64,000 nucleotides of DNA from Pantanalinema sp. GBBB05 (GCA_016743235.1 VRZD01000024.1:38396-102395); one strand, 5' to 3'. Counted from the first letter of the stretch, positions 34,101 through 44,530 are shown. A program made the numbers and translations. Notes: generated by a model not told the origin, from the sequence alone.

Positions 34101-36066
34101 CGGTGACATATTCCTGGGTGGCATCAATTTCACCATAGGTACAGCGCGTCACATTGAAATGTTCTCCTGTCGCACTAACCACCTGCCACATAATCTCTTG
34201 GGAGTCTTGCAGGGCACGGATGGCATCATTCAATTCGATTAAAAACTGTTGTTGCTTTTCCTTTCGTTGAAGTTCTTCGAGTAAGGCTTCTGCCTGCTGA
34301 TGGACCTGGACTTGCGCCGTGATATTAGCTGAAACCCCAATGATCCGAATGGCTCGTCCAGATTCATCGCGATACACCCGTCCCTGGCTTTTCAACCAAC
34401 GAATTACTCCATCTGGACTAATCACCCGATATTTGTAGGAGAAAGAGGAATCCCCCGCAATTGCCTGCTCTACGGCTTGCAGCACGGATTCGCGATCGTC
34501 CGGGTGGATCAAGGCATGAAAGGCATCTGATGACCCACTATGGAATCCCCAAATCTCTGTGGCATTGGGAGAGCACACTACTTGCTGAGTTCTTGGATCT
34601 GTATCCCAGGCAAACATCTGGGCGGATGAGAGGGCAAGTTGTAAGCGTTCTTCCGTTTGCCGCAGGTTCTCCTCAATCTGCTTGAGTCGAGTTACATCCT
34701 GGAACATCCCAATCCCGATCGCCGGATGCCCGTACATGGCTGGCAGAATTTGTCCCCAGCACAGGGTTGAACGAATCCCGCTAGGTGTATACCAGTTCAG
34801 TTCATAGTTTTCTAATCGGTCTCCATGAGCAATGAGCACCGCAGGCATTCGTTCTATGGGGATGCGATCGCCTTTTACATCGGTGCAGTAGTAGGCATCC
34901 GTATACTCATCCAAGGCTTTGTTTTTCGGGAAGTCGCCCCCGGCTAGTTCCTTGGCAATCCGGTTAGAGAAAGTAATGTTTGCCGTTTCCGGCTCAATAA
35001 ATACTGTAGGCGTAGGCATTAAATCCAGCACCATTTCCAACCACTTCTGTTGGTTTTCTAATGCCTCCCGCTGCTGTTGAAGCAGAATTTCAGCTTGCTG
35101 ACGCTCCGTAACGTCTTGAAAAATGGCAACGGCTGCCAGGATTGCTCCCTGCTTATTTAGGATGGGGCTGGAACTGACCGCAATCATAGTGCAACTGCCA
35201 TCGTTGTAGCGTAGCTCCAATTCCTCGTTAGCGATTACTTCACCTGTTCTAAGCGATCGCGGCAGGGGATATTCTTCAGGGGCATACATCTGTCCATCTG
35301 GGCGAAATGCTTGAAACGGAGTAATGGGAACATAGTCCTCTAGCTCCTGAGCCTCTTCAAAATCGTATCCCACAATTTTCTTCGCTTGTTCATTAGCCAG
35401 CACTAACTGGTTAGACGCCGCTTCAGCAATCAAGACTCCGGCAGGCATTTGTTGTAAAACTGCTTTAAACTGAGCCCGTTCTGTTTCCAATAGTTGCAGC
35501 AACCGTTCCCGTTCGACCTCCGCCTGTTTCCGTTCTGTCACATTCCGAAAATACACGGCGATGCCTTTGGGGGAAGGATATGCATTCACTTCCAGCCAAG
35601 CTTGAAGCGATTCACTAAATTCTTCCCAGGCCACTGGAACTTGCTCTGCGATCGCTCGGTGCATGGATTGGTATGCCACTCCACCCACCAATTTGGGAAA
35701 CACATCATTCCAGACATGTTTACCAATCAATTCGTGAGGCATTTTGTGCAGAATTTGCGCTGCTGCATGATTGACATAGGTGTAGTGCCAGTTCCGGTCA
35801 AAGGCAACAAAGGCATCTGTGATACTCTCTAAAATAGTTGCGACTGTGCAGTCAACGGTTGGGGTGGTAGTAGGCAGATCCTGGCTAGAGTGCTCAACTT
35901 CAAGGCTGCGAGCAAACTGTTCAATTACCTCAGAGCGAGAAACCCCCCGTTTTTGGGCTACTTGATCGAGCGATCGCCATGCGGTTCTGGTTAGAGATAT
36001 ACTAACTCGTTGTTTGATCTCTGACTTCCAGTTGCTCACAAATTTTCCGGTGGCATCGCGTTTCAT
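31174..36066 (-). CDS. Hybrid histidine kinase with N-terminal ribbon-helix-helix and multiple PAS/GAF domains
   Basis: Sensor kinase of 1630 residues without TM segments. Order by sequence: an RHH/CopG-like segment (about 18-52, RVSISLTRTAWRSLDQVAQKR, GVSRSEVIEQF), about four PAS domains (70-590), GAF (about 605-770), two PAS (775-1040), GAF (about 1055-1215), HisKA with phospho-acceptor His 1245 (AVLSHELRSPLN), HATPase (about 1355-1475; NRLQQVMWNLLSNAVKF, RFGGLGLGLAIVRQ) and a C-terminal receiver with Asp 1555 (LLCDIGMPDMDG). GAF domains contain Cys but no clear bilin-binding CH motif that I can confirm. The N-terminal DNA-binding-type segment on a kinase is unusual. It is flanked by no cognate regulator. 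Confidence 0.92.
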   Translation of the reverse strand: MKRDATGKFVSNWKSEIKQRVSISLTRTAWRSLDQVAQKRGVSRSEVIEQFARSLEVEHSSQDLPTTTPTVDCTVATILESITDAFVAFDRNWHYTYVNHAAAQILHKMPHELIGKHVWNDVFPKLVGGVAYQSMHRAIAEQVPVAWEEFSESLQAWLEVNAYPSPKGIAVYFRNVTERKQAEVERERLLQLLETERAQFKAVLQQMPAGVLIAEAASNQLVLANEQAKKIVGYDFEEAQELEDYVPITPFQAFRPDGQMYAPEEYPLPRSLRTGEVIANEELELRYNDGSCTMIAVSSSPILNKQGAILAAVAIFQDVTERQQAEILLQQQREALENQQKWLEMVLDLMPTPTVFIEPETANITFSNRIAKELAGGDFPKNKALDEYTDAYYCTDVKGDRIPIERMPAVLIAHGDRLENYELNWYTPSGIRSTLCWGQILPAMYGHPAIGIGMFQDVTRLKQIEENLRQTEERLQLALSSAQMFAWDTDPRTQQVVCSPNATEIWGFHSGSSDAFHALIHPDDRESVLQAVEQAIAGDSSFSYKYRVISPDGVIRWLKSQGRVYRDESGRAIRIIGVSANITAQVQVHQQAEALLEELQRKEKQQQFLIELNDAIRALQDSQEIMWQVVSATGEHFNVTRCTYGEIDATQEYVTVDRDYCNGVSSVAGSHQLDAFGSALIAELKQGKTIVVKDVDVDPRTAGSGAAAFHAIQTKSLLCVPLVKEGRFVGLFVLHHVAPRQWTEDDMKLMERIATKTWLAVERSRAEAELRESEAHLQLALKVGRMGTWDWNMPMETITWSDGQFAIMGLQASEHPPSYDLWIKSVYPDDLAATEAAIQQAMLEHTEFHHEYRTLWPDSSLHWTEARGRFVYNAAQQATRMIGVLIDITERKQAEQEREQLLERERIARSQAEAAQQQLATIVDTSPIGLALLDAEQRFIAINEALAEINGLPQEYHLGKSVSELFSQVDPEIVELIRQIYTTGEPWSSPNFPINAPGHHDRRPGYYNVYYLPTVDSNHQVEGLLAYVVDVTERVKLERAQQFLSEASAVLASSLDYQTTLERVAQLTVPELADWCTVHVVEEDDGIDQIAIAHIDPAKLEWAYQLREKYPLNRNAAYGAAFTLRTGQPNFVPEIPDELLVQAAQDPEHLEILRQVGFSSFMCVPLQTQARTIGVISFISAESGRQYTSADLRLAEELAHRASLAIENAQLYQTAQQDRAASEAARSAAEAANRIKDEFLAVLSHELRSPLNPILGWTKLLRKKQLDATKTDQALETIERNAKLQAQLIEDLLDVSRILQGKMTLNIAPVDLTATINAALETVHLAAEAKHIQIQTVLNPISGRILGDANRLQQVMWNLLSNAVKFTPIGGQVEIQLEQEDKKDRGDGEGKGDREVVLTSPPSPTSYARITVTDTGKGISPEFLPHVFDYFRQEDGTTTRRFGGLGLGLAIVRQLTELHGGTVWAESQGLNLGATFTIRLPLNSDGQKQSAQTQPLESGTDLTGIQILVVDDDADMRELASFSLTNAGAQVMTAASALRALTLLNQSLPDVLLCDIGMPDMDGYSLIRQIRKWTPEQGGNIPAIALTAYAGEMNQQQALAAGFHQHISKPVDPEQLVQAIVHMLHPSLER

Positions 36067-36241
36067 GCAGCATTCATCCGTGTATGTAAACGGGTATTCC
36101 TATTCAAGCGAACTTCCTGATGGATAAAAATCTCTCTTAAGATAGATGCTCCAGATCAAACAAAAAAATTTTTCACTTCGATGGATGCTGCTGCATCATC
36201 AGACTCAATTCTAAAATAGGTCAATTTGTAAAGCATCAGCT

Positions 36242-36982
36242 ATGACTATGAGCTACTCAGTGCTGGCTTCGGATTATGACGGAACTCTAGCCAAGGATGG
36301 TGTGGTGGATCAAGAGACTTTGCAATCGCTGCGCCGCTGGCGTGATGCTGGCAATCAGCTTGTGCTCATTACAGGTCGCGAGTTTGAAGATACTTTACGC
36401 GTTTGCACCTTTATTGATTTGTTGGATTGGGTGGTGCCTGAGAACGGTGCCATGCTTTACCATCCAGCGACTCAAACAGAAAAGCCTCTCGCTCAACGCC
36501 CCCCGGAACGCTTCGTAGAGCGGTTGCGCGATCGTGTCCATGCGGCTGCCCGGCTTGCTCCTGATTCTCTCCCTGAAGACATGCGTCTACTCCAGCAGTC
36601 CTATCCGCTTGTGAGTTCTGGTCGGATCATTGTGTCTACCTGGGAACCTCACAGTCAGGAGGCGAGAGCCGTCATTCAGGAGATGAACCTGGAGCTCCAG
36701 ATTATCCTCAATAAAGGGGCTGTGATGATGTTGCCTGCTGGGATTAATAAAGCCACTGGATTGAGAGCCGTCGCCCAAGAGCTAGGAAAAAATCTGGCGA
36801 CTGTTGTAGGAGTTGGCGATGCAGAAAATGACCTAAATTTCCTGAGCATCTGTGGATATTCTGTTGCAGTGGCGAATGCGTTACCCGAGGTGCAACAGGA
36901 AGTGGACTGGGTAACGACTGCCGAGCGGGGAGCAGGAGTTGCAGAATTAATCGATCACTTACTCGGCCCAAATCACCTCTGA
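36242..36982 (+). CDS. HAD-superfamily phosphatase (Cof/sucrose-phosphatase-like)
   Basis: Protein of 246 residues with HAD motif I DYDGTLAKDG (nucleophile and acid Asp), motif II in QLVLITGRE, a conserved Lys in GINKATGLRAVAQELG and motif IV VVGVGDAENDLNFL. The cap region (about 85-165) is of the C2 type, as in Cof and sucrose-phosphate phosphatases. The exact sugar-phosphate or nucleotide substrate cannot be told. Two in-frame ATGs six bases apart (36242 and 36248) could each start it. It is transcribed away from the kinase gene and is followed by the CRISPR leader region. Confidence 0.85.
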   Translation: MTMSYSVLASDYDGTLAKDGVVDQETLQSLRRWRDAGNQLVLITGREFEDTLRVCTFIDLLDWVVPENGAMLYHPATQTEKPLAQRPPERFVERLRDRVHAAARLAPDSLPEDMRLLQQSYPLVSSGRIIVSTWEPHSQEARAVIQEMNLELQIILNKGAVMMLPAGINKATGLRAVAQELGKNLATVVGVGDAENDLNFLSICGYSVAVANALPEVQQEVDWVTTAERGAGVAELIDHLLGPNHL

Positions 36983-37341
36983 CGTTTTGAGTGCTTCTAT
37001 CGGTTCTATGGGTTGGATGACTGCTGCCAGAGTAAAATTGAACGCATTGGCGAAGAAGCGATGCGGGATAATTCCATCTTTCTGGTGTGATGCGCGAATG
37101 GGTAGGTGTTGAGCAATAAGCTGTAATTCGATCGCCTGAATCGCTTAGGTGATATAGGGTTAGAGCCGTTTACTGACAGCGATCGGTTCGCGCAACTACG
37201 AAAATGCTTACCCTGCTGGGGGATCAGCTAAAGAGATACTGGAGAATAGCCAGTACTTCAGTGAAGCTCATGCTAGGATTTAAAAGGTTCGCGCGATCGT
37301 ACCTTGAAAACTACAGATACCAGTCCTTTCAAGCGCCCGCA
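36983..37341 (+). promoter_or_regulatory. Putative CRISPR leader region
   Basis: About 360 bases without a credible gene between the HAD gene and the first CRISPR repeat. The array polarity (handle ATTGAAAC at the 3' end of each plus-strand repeat, degenerate repeat at the far right) puts the leader and its promoter here. No individual promoter box is convincing. Confidence 0.5.
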
Positions 37342-40300
37342 GCACCAAAACCATTGAATCCCTTGCAGGGATTGAAACACGACCCGCTTCATTTTTGCCA
37401 TCGGGCTAGTGATGCACCAAAACCATTGAATCCCTTGCAGGGATTGAAACGGCAGTCTAATCGTTGATCGAGGCGCAGGTTGAGCACCAAAACCATTGAA
37501 TCCCTTGCAGGGATTGAAACCATCACCCGGAGGCGATTTAGTACAAATTTAGTAGCACCAAAACCATTGAATCCCTTGCAGGGATTGAAACTGATCCTTG
37601 CACCTGGTATTGCACCCCGAAGTGATGCACCAAAACCATTGAATCCCTTGCAGGGATTGAAACAATAGCGATCGTCTGTCGCATTGCCTCTTGTGATGCA
37701 CCAAAACCATTGAATCCCTTGCAGGGATTGAAACCGATGGAACTAGCACCGGAGTACCACCCGGAGGAGCACCAAAACCATTGAATCCCTTGCAGGGATT
37801 GAAACGTCCTGGCTTTACCTGGTAGCCACCATTTTCTAGCAGGCACCAAAACCATTGAATCCCTTGCAGGGATTGAAACCTATTTAGAGCAACAAACTAG
37901 GAACTAAGGAGGTTGCACCAAAACCATTGAATCCCTTGCAGGGATTGAAACAGACAGGGTAGTGATCACAGGCATTTACCCAGAAGCACCAAAACCATTG
38001 AATCCCTTGCAGGGATTGAAACTACGCCTCCCGATAATTTCACCAACGGAACCCAGGCACCAAAACCATTGAATCCCTTGCAGGGATTGAAACAGTAAAT
38101 TTCTATAAGTTGGCAATAGTTCTTCAATGCACCAAAACCATTGAATCCCTTGCAGGGATTGAAACAGGGGACACGGAACAACGTGGGATCAGGTTCACGA
38201 CGCACCAAAACCATTGAATCCCTTGCAGGGATTGAAACGCAACCTACCCATGTCAGTAGGTCAGAGCGCAAGGCGCACCAAAACCATTGAATCCCTTGCA
38301 GGGATTGAAACGTGTTTGGAGTGGCTTTTTGCGTACAGCGTTGGCAGCACCAAAACCATTGAATCCCTTGCAGGGATTGAAACGATCAAGTTGGCGGGTG
38401 ATCGCCTGGAAATCTGGCGCACCAAAACCATTGAATCCCTTGCAGGGATTGAAACTTAATCGGGCGGCTGGTGAGTGTGGCGGCGATGGCGGCACCAAAA
38501 CCATTGAATCCCTTGCAGGGATTGAAACAAGTAATTAGAAAGGAATATCGTCAAAATCTTGTGGCACCAAAACCATTGAATCCCTTGCAGGGATTGAAAC
38601 CGATCCGCGTCCATTTCTGGAGATCTGACAGTGCGGCACCAAAACCATTGAATCCCTTGCAGGGATTGAAACGGCATCCGGGAAGCTGCGAAACTTGCGC
38701 CAGAACTGGCACCAAAACCATTGAATCCCTTGCAGGGATTGAAACATTCAAACATTATTCAGGGGTGATTCAACGGAGTAGCACCAAAACCATTGAATCC
38801 CTTGCAGGGATTGAAACCACTCCGTTGCTCTGCTTTGGTTTTTTCCTTCTGGTAGCACCAAAACCATTGAATCCCTTGCAGGGATTGAAACACGCACCAA
38901 TAAGCGCCCCATGATGAGCGATTTACGGCACCAAAACCATTGAATCCCTTGCAGGGATTGAAACAAGTCCTCTCACCTGGAATGTTTGGAGAATAAACAA
39001 GCACCAAAACCATTGAATCCCTTGCAGGGATTGAAACCACAACCTCAATACAAATCCGTCAGGCGTGACGGTTGCACCAAAACCATTGAATCCCTTGCAG
39101 GGATTGAAACATCTTTTATATATATACTCGACATTAGGAATCGTGCACCAAAACCATTGAATCCCTTGCAGGGATTGAAACATACGATTGCATGATCACA
39201 GTCTGTAAATGTTCCGCACCAAAACCATTGAATCCCTTGCAGGGATTGAAACGATACCGATCGCTTGCTCCCACGGCGTAGCAGGTCGGACGCACCAAAA
39301 CCATTGAATCCCTTGCAGGGATTGAAACTACACAACCGATGAAATAGGAGCGATCGCCCTGACGCGCACCAAAACCATTGAATCCCTTGCAGGGATTGAA
39401 ACCGTTGGGGATTGGCGGGTATCTGGGAGGAGGAGTGGGGCACCAAAACCATTGAATCCCTTGCAGGGATTGAAACAGTGGATGCCTGCAAGCTCAACTG
39501 GCAGGACTATGGCACCAAAACCATTGAATCCCTTGCAGGGATTGAAACGCTGTACCGATTTAAGCCGCTACAAATTTCTGGTAGGCACCAAAACCATTGA
39601 ATCCCTTGCAGGGATTGAAACTTAGAGCTGCCATCCTATCGAGAGGCTGTACGGCTGCACCAAAACCATTGAATCCCTTGCAGGGATTGAAACGCTAAAC
39701 GACATCAAAGCCCCAGCCTTCAAATCAAGCACCAAAACCATTGAATCCCTTGCAGGGATTGAAACCTAAGTGCTGCCAGCAACCCGCGACAGCTCGATCG
39801 GCACCAAAACCATTGAATCCCTTGCAGGGATTGAAACATGTGCTGGAGATGGTGAGGAGCCTTCCTCCTGGCGCACCAAAACCATTGAATCCCTTGCAGG
39901 GATTGAAACCTCAAACCGAATAAGTACCAGAATTGGACTTTTGTGCACCAAAACCATTGAATCCCTTGCAGGGATTGAAACCTGTACTTCGATCGCCCCT
40001 TACATCATGCCCAGCGCTGCACCAAAACCATTGAATCCCTTGCAGGGATTGAAACTGGTTCCAATCGAACATAAAAAGCTGAACAAAACGCACCAAAACC
40101 ATTGAATCCCTTGCAGGGATTGAAACCCTTCGTACCATCACAATCAGAAGGGTGTACCATGCACCAAAACCATTGAATCCCTTGCAGGGATTGAAACAAT
40201 TTCTTCTATTGAAGAATCAGCGGTGATCGCCTGCACCAAAACCATTGAATCCCTTGCAGGGATTGAAACTTTATCAGTTGCTCAATTGGTGTGTGTTGAT

Positions 40301-42094
40301 CCTAAGAGCGCACCAAAACCATTGAATCCCTTGCAGGGATTGAAACATGAACCTTTTGATAAGTTGCAGCGTACAGGCTTGGCACCAAAACCATTGAATC
40401 CCTTGCAGGGATTGAAACGGACTCGCCAGTAGAGATCCGCCCAATCCGGTTCGCACCAAAACCATTGAATCCCTTGCAGGGATTGAAACAAAAACCACAG
40501 ATTGGCGAGAGCGGTCAGCCTGCAGCACCAAAACCATTGAATCCCTTGCAGGGATTGAAACCTAACTCCACGTAAGCCATATTTCACTCTCCAAACATTC
40601 CAGGTGGCACCAAAACCATTGAATCCCTTGCAGGGATTGAAACCTAACTCCACTTCACTCTTCAAGGTTTGGTCTACAGCACCAAAACCATTGAATCCCT
40701 TGCAGGGATTGAAACACGAAAGCGGCTGACGAGTTGGCGCTGCATCCGGGAGCACCAAAACCATTGAATCCCTTGCAGGGATTGAAACCAGTTTCCCCGA
40801 TGGTTTACCAATGCAAACTTAGGCACCAAAACCATTGAATCCCTTGCAGGGATTGAAACTTGGCATCCTATTTTGCTCGATCGCGTAACTCGTTACTTGA
40901 GCACCAAAACCATTGAATCCCTTGCAGGGATTGAAACCACCTGTTTGGCAAGAAGGACCGGGCGATGGCGATTGCACCAAAACCATTGAATCCCTTGCAG
41001 GGATTGAAACATGTCTTCAATCCTTGTGTTTGTGGACTTTTTGAGGCACCAAAACCATTGAATCCCTTGCAGGGATTGAAACGTGGCATAACCACGCAAG
41101 TTGTGCAGTTTGTCTGCGCACCAAAACCATTGAATCCCTTGCAGGGATTGAAACGCGACTCTAGCCATTCCCAGTCGCTTTCAGGCATGGCACCAAAACC
41201 ATTGAATCCCTTGCAGGGATTGAAACCGCAATTAACCCTTCATTCTCAAGATGGGGATAGCAGCACCAAAACCATTGAATCCCTTGCAGGGATTGAAACG
41301 TGCCAGCGGGGTGGATGCCAAATTAGCCGAAGCCGAGGCACCAAAACCATTGAATCCCTTGCAGGGATTGAAACCAAAGCCGTTGATTGTGAGCGATCGA
41401 CTCCCGATCGCACCAAAACCATTGAATCCCTTGCAGGGATTGAAACCTGCTACTCGGTACAGACTGCCTGCGATCGGAGCGCACCAAAACCATTGAATCC
41501 CTTGCAGGGATTGAAACGGGAAGCGATCGCGGCCCTGGCAGACTATCTCAAGCACCAAAACCATTGAATCCCTTGCAGGGATTGAAACACTGAGAGGGAG
41601 ATATAAAAAGAGCGGGGCAACGATCGCACCAAAACCATTGAATCCCTTGCAGGGATTGAAACAACGCAGGTATCTGACCAAACCCTAACCACGATCGGCA
41701 CCAAAACCATTGAATCCCTTGCAGGGATTGAAACCGTGTACCAAAATCGATAGCCGTGGTGATATTTTGGCACCAAAACCATTGAATCCCTTGCAGGGAT
41801 TGAAACTTAGCCACACTTCCAGTTGGATAAAAAGCCCGAAGCACCAAAACCATTGAATCCCTTGCAGGGATTGAAACTCCACTGATAATGCAATGGGCGT
41901 ATCCTGGGGGCTGCACCAAAACCATTGAATCTCTTGCAGGGATTGAAACCAGAAAGCGATCGCCCCATCAGTAGCGGAACTAACGCACCAAAACCATTGA
42001 ATCCCTTGCAGGGATTGAAACAAAGATGTATTGCCTCCGATAAAATTCAGGGCTGCGGCACCAAAACCATTGAATCCCTTGCAGGGATTGAAAC
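37342..42094 (+). CRISPR. CRISPR array, 66 repeats and 65 spacers, no adjacent cas genes
   Basis: The repeat is 37 bases, beginning GCACCAAAACCATTG and ending GGATTGAAAC. I counted 66 copies by their ends, with an average period of 72.5 bases. Spacers run from 33 to 45 bases, mostly 34-36. The inner part of the repeat is palindromic (AATCCCTTGCAGGGATT). The ATTGAAAC tail is the usual eight-base 5' handle of crRNAs in type I and III systems, so transcription is left to right. Repeat 64 (41913-41949) has one C-to-T change at 41932, in keeping with the old, leader-distal end. Repeats I checked elsewhere are identical. No cas gene lies within the window on either side, so processing enzymes must be encoded elsewhere. 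Short ORFs reading PKPLNPLQGLK, TKTIESLAGIET and the like are translations of the repeat, not genes. Confidence 0.98.
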
Positions 42095-42430
42095 AGGAAG
42101 TTGCCGATCGTTTAGCTTATGTCGGCATTCGGACCTATCAACTTCGCTTTATCAAAACTCCTCACCAACCGAACACCTTTCCTTGTTGACTCGTTGCCGC
42201 CAGTGAAATACCACACCGCATGACGAGTCGCGATCCAAGGAATAAAGGCGATCGCTTGATGCACCGTCGTGCTATCGACAGAAATAGTAGACACCGGTTA
42301 CTCCACCCAATCACAAAACCTCCTGACAGGATAAGCCATCAACCTCATTTAGAGCCAATACAGAATTTTATTTGCGAGTACTATAATGTCCCCAAATAGG
42401 TTTTGAACCAGGTTAGATTGAGAAAGGCCC
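42095..42430. other. Stretch after the CRISPR array, possible mobile-element scrap
   Basis: No intact gene. A minus-strand frame at 42112-42294 reads STISVDSTTVHQAIAF, which recalls the SVDSTTVRAHQ segment of IS5-type transposases. The similarity covers about ten residues only and then stops, so I do not call it with confidence. The remainder includes the promoter region of the gene at 42431. Confidence 0.3.
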
Positions 42431-43123
42431 ATGACCCACCACAGAACCAAATCCAGACTGTTGTCGCTTGGCGTTGGTCTAATGACTACGCTCACCTTTA
42501 ACGCTCAGACTGCTTTAGCCACGGTCGGGCTAGCAGAGTGGCAAGTCTATACACCTGGTGGTAACGTCATTGTGCATGCTGATGGCTGGAAAGAAGCCTA
42601 TGGAGATTGCCTCAAAGCTGATGATGCTGACTTAGCCCTAGAACCAGACCAACAACGCCAAGTTTATGTGGCCTACCTCAAACGCTGGCAATACTACAAT
42701 GGCTATGTCGCGGGTGAAAATCGGCAGGGATTCTTTCTGTTTAACGAGGTGAATAAGCAAGTCACCTATTTTGCGAGTGAACCGGCATTGCTACAAGCGA
42801 TCGCTAGGCAAAATCTGGGTGCACCGAAGTCAAACTGGTTAACTGGTTATGACGGGTGGATAGAAGCGTGGTTTCCGGTGATGATTTGGAAACCGTGCAA
42901 GCAGCTCCTGAGTCCATCGCCTACCGGTCAAACTCATCAAGAATTTAGATTGCTGTCGAAAGCGCAATGCGAAAAAGCTTTATCCAAAGCGTCACTTTCC
43001 CTCTATCGAGAGACAACATGGGGGCGGCACTGTCGGCGCTTTCAGGCACTGCCGCTGGAGGAAAGGCAGCAACAAGCAGACTTACAAATTTTTTGTGATC
43101 AGCTTCTAGATGATTCATTATGA
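42431..43123 (+). CDS. Secreted protein of unknown function
   Basis: Protein of 230 residues with an N-terminal signal peptide (about 1-31; KSRLLSLGVGLMTTLTFNAQTALA). The mature part has five cysteines (GDCLKADD, KPCKQLL, AQCEKAL, RHCRRF, FCDQLL) and many aromatic residues (KRWQYYNGYVAG, GYDGWIEAWFPVMIW). I recognise no domain. It is probably periplasmic or exported, with disulfides stabilising it. It stands alone between the CRISPR array and a convergent glycosidase gene. ATG 42431 is preceded by a weak GAAAGG. Confidence 0.7.
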   Translation: MTHHRTKSRLLSLGVGLMTTLTFNAQTALATVGLAEWQVYTPGGNVIVHADGWKEAYGDCLKADDADLALEPDQQRQVYVAYLKRWQYYNGYVAGENRQGFFLFNEVNKQVTYFASEPALLQAIARQNLGAPKSNWLTGYDGWIEAWFPVMIWKPCKQLLSPSPTGQTHQEFRLLSKAQCEKALSKASLSLYRETTWGRHCRRFQALPLEERQQQADLQIFCDQLLDDSL

Positions 43124-43285
43124 TTATTGTTTGACCACCTGAACAGCCCAAAGCTTTGAGAGTCGATGCGCTTGTAGAAGATGAAACGGCTTCTCAAATG
43201 GGTGCCTATGCTGCAAATGATCATTAGCGGTAAGGCAACAGGATAGAGTGTTTGAGCCACTACAAGATAGCTCCATTCTGAGCCC

Positions 43286-44530
43286 TCAGTGCCAGTTGGC
43301 ATCGGGAACCTTCTGAAGCCGTTTGGCGGCGTCAATCACATCTTGTAGTTCGACGGGATCGCTGTAAGGATCGGTATCTACCGTTGTTACCCGGTTCAGT
43401 TCCTGTTGCCAGCGTCGGAGTTCAGCAATGTAAGGTTCACATGGCACTCGCTGCAAGCGATCGCTTTCGTCCACTAAGTCGTAAATACCGTTATGTAACC
43501 ACTTACCTGTATGCCAATCGGGCATATCCACAGCGGGAAATAAACAAATGCCATGCAAGTCAATCCCGGCATTCACAGCTGCTAACGACTCCTCCATCAC
43601 ATCCCGCAGCCATTCGTCTCGTCCAGCCTCCATCCCACTGGTCTCCCCAATAATCATGGGTCGCTGATATCGCTCCCAAACCCAGTGCATCAACTCACAC
43701 AACGGCTTAATGCGATCGTCGTCCGGCGGCAAAGCTTGATGCGGTCCATGCTCTCGGTATTCCATTTGACCGAAGGAATAGTGGTTGGTGCCGACGATAT
43801 CCAGAATTTCCGGGGTGCCACCCAGTTCAGGATGCTCTTTGCCGGACAAGATATCCCACGCCAGAAAAGTATCCACGTAGGTTTCATGATAAGCCGCTGC
43901 GATTTGGTCAGGTCGATCGCGCGGTGCCACTACCTGAACTAATGGATCGATATGGATCATTCGGGCCTGCGGCTCAATCTCCCGGATTGCCTTAACTCCT
44001 GCAATCGCGGCTCGGCACAACGCTAAACGGAACTGCAACCGATCCTCCTTGGTGTTTTTATAGGGAGCCACCCAGCCCCACTCACCCCCGCAGAAAGCAA
44101 AGAACGTAATTTCGTTAATTGGAGTGAAAAAATGAGAACCGGGTAACTGAGGGGCAACATACGCGGCGACTGCCCGACAGTAGTCAGCAAAGCGATCGAC
44201 AAATTCCTCGGAAAATGGGTCAAGGTCGTCGGGATACCCGTAATGACAAAGATCCCAGATTGGAGTGATTTGCGTCTGTCGGAGCGCTTCTAGCATTGGG
44301 TCAAGGCAGGAAAAGTCGTACTTGCCCTGACAATCAACTAGTGGCCAGGGTACAGCTTCTCGTGCCACCGCAATCCCCAGTGAACGCAAGCGATTGTAAT
44401 CTTCCTGGGCATAGCGATCGTGCTGAGTTTCTACAATCAGATTCCGTCGTCCCTGATCCTTCCAGAGAAACGTTGAACACTCAAAGCCAGAGATAAAAAA
44501 GGTAGGGAAGATACCCGACCGTTGTGCCAT
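43286..44530 (-). CDS. GH1-like beta-glycosidase
   Basis: Protein of 414 residues with a TIM-barrel pattern of glycoside hydrolase clan A, closest in my reading to family 1. Landmarks: FISGFECSTFLW at the N-terminus, DYNRLRSLGIAVAREAVPWPLVD, the acid/base Glu 140 in FFTPINEITFFAF (compare TxNEP), and the nucleophile Glu 296 in MIIGETSGME. A GICLFPAVDMPDW block replaces the usual GYxxWSLxDNFEW. No signal peptide, so it is cytoplasmic. The substrate is likely a beta-linked glucoside or galactoside but cannot be fixed. The absence of the exact NEP and ENG triplets marks it as divergent. Confidence 0.78.
   Translation of the reverse strand: MAQRSGIFPTFFISGFECSTFLWKDQGRRNLIVETQHDRYAQEDYNRLRSLGIAVAREAVPWPLVDCQGKYDFSCLDPMLEALRQTQITPIWDLCHYGYPDDLDPFSEEFVDRFADYCRAVAAYVAPQLPGSHFFTPINEITFFAFCGGEWGWVAPYKNTKEDRLQFRLALCRAAIAGVKAIREIEPQARMIHIDPLVQVVAPRDRPDQIAAAYHETYVDTFLAWDILSGKEHPELGGTPEILDIVGTNHYSFGQMEYREHGPHQALPPDDDRIKPLCELMHWVWERYQRPMIIGETSGMEAGRDEWLRDVMEESLAAVNAGIDLHGICLFPAVDMPDWHTGKWLHNGIYDLVDESDRLQRVPCEPYIAELRRWQQELNRVTTVDTDPYSDPVELQDVIDAAKRLQKVPDANWH

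Noticed and set aside
37480..42023. Dozens of short ORFs on both strands across the CRISPR array
   Set aside because: They translate the repeat (PKPLNPLQGLK, TKTIESLAGIET, FQSLQGIQWFWC and similar) plus spacers; not genes.
42112..42294. Possible IS5-type transposase piece
   Set aside because: Only about ten residues look familiar; too short for a call.
36242..43123. Cas genes next to the CRISPR array
   Set aside because: The flanking products are a HAD phosphatase and a secreted protein; neither has Cas motifs.
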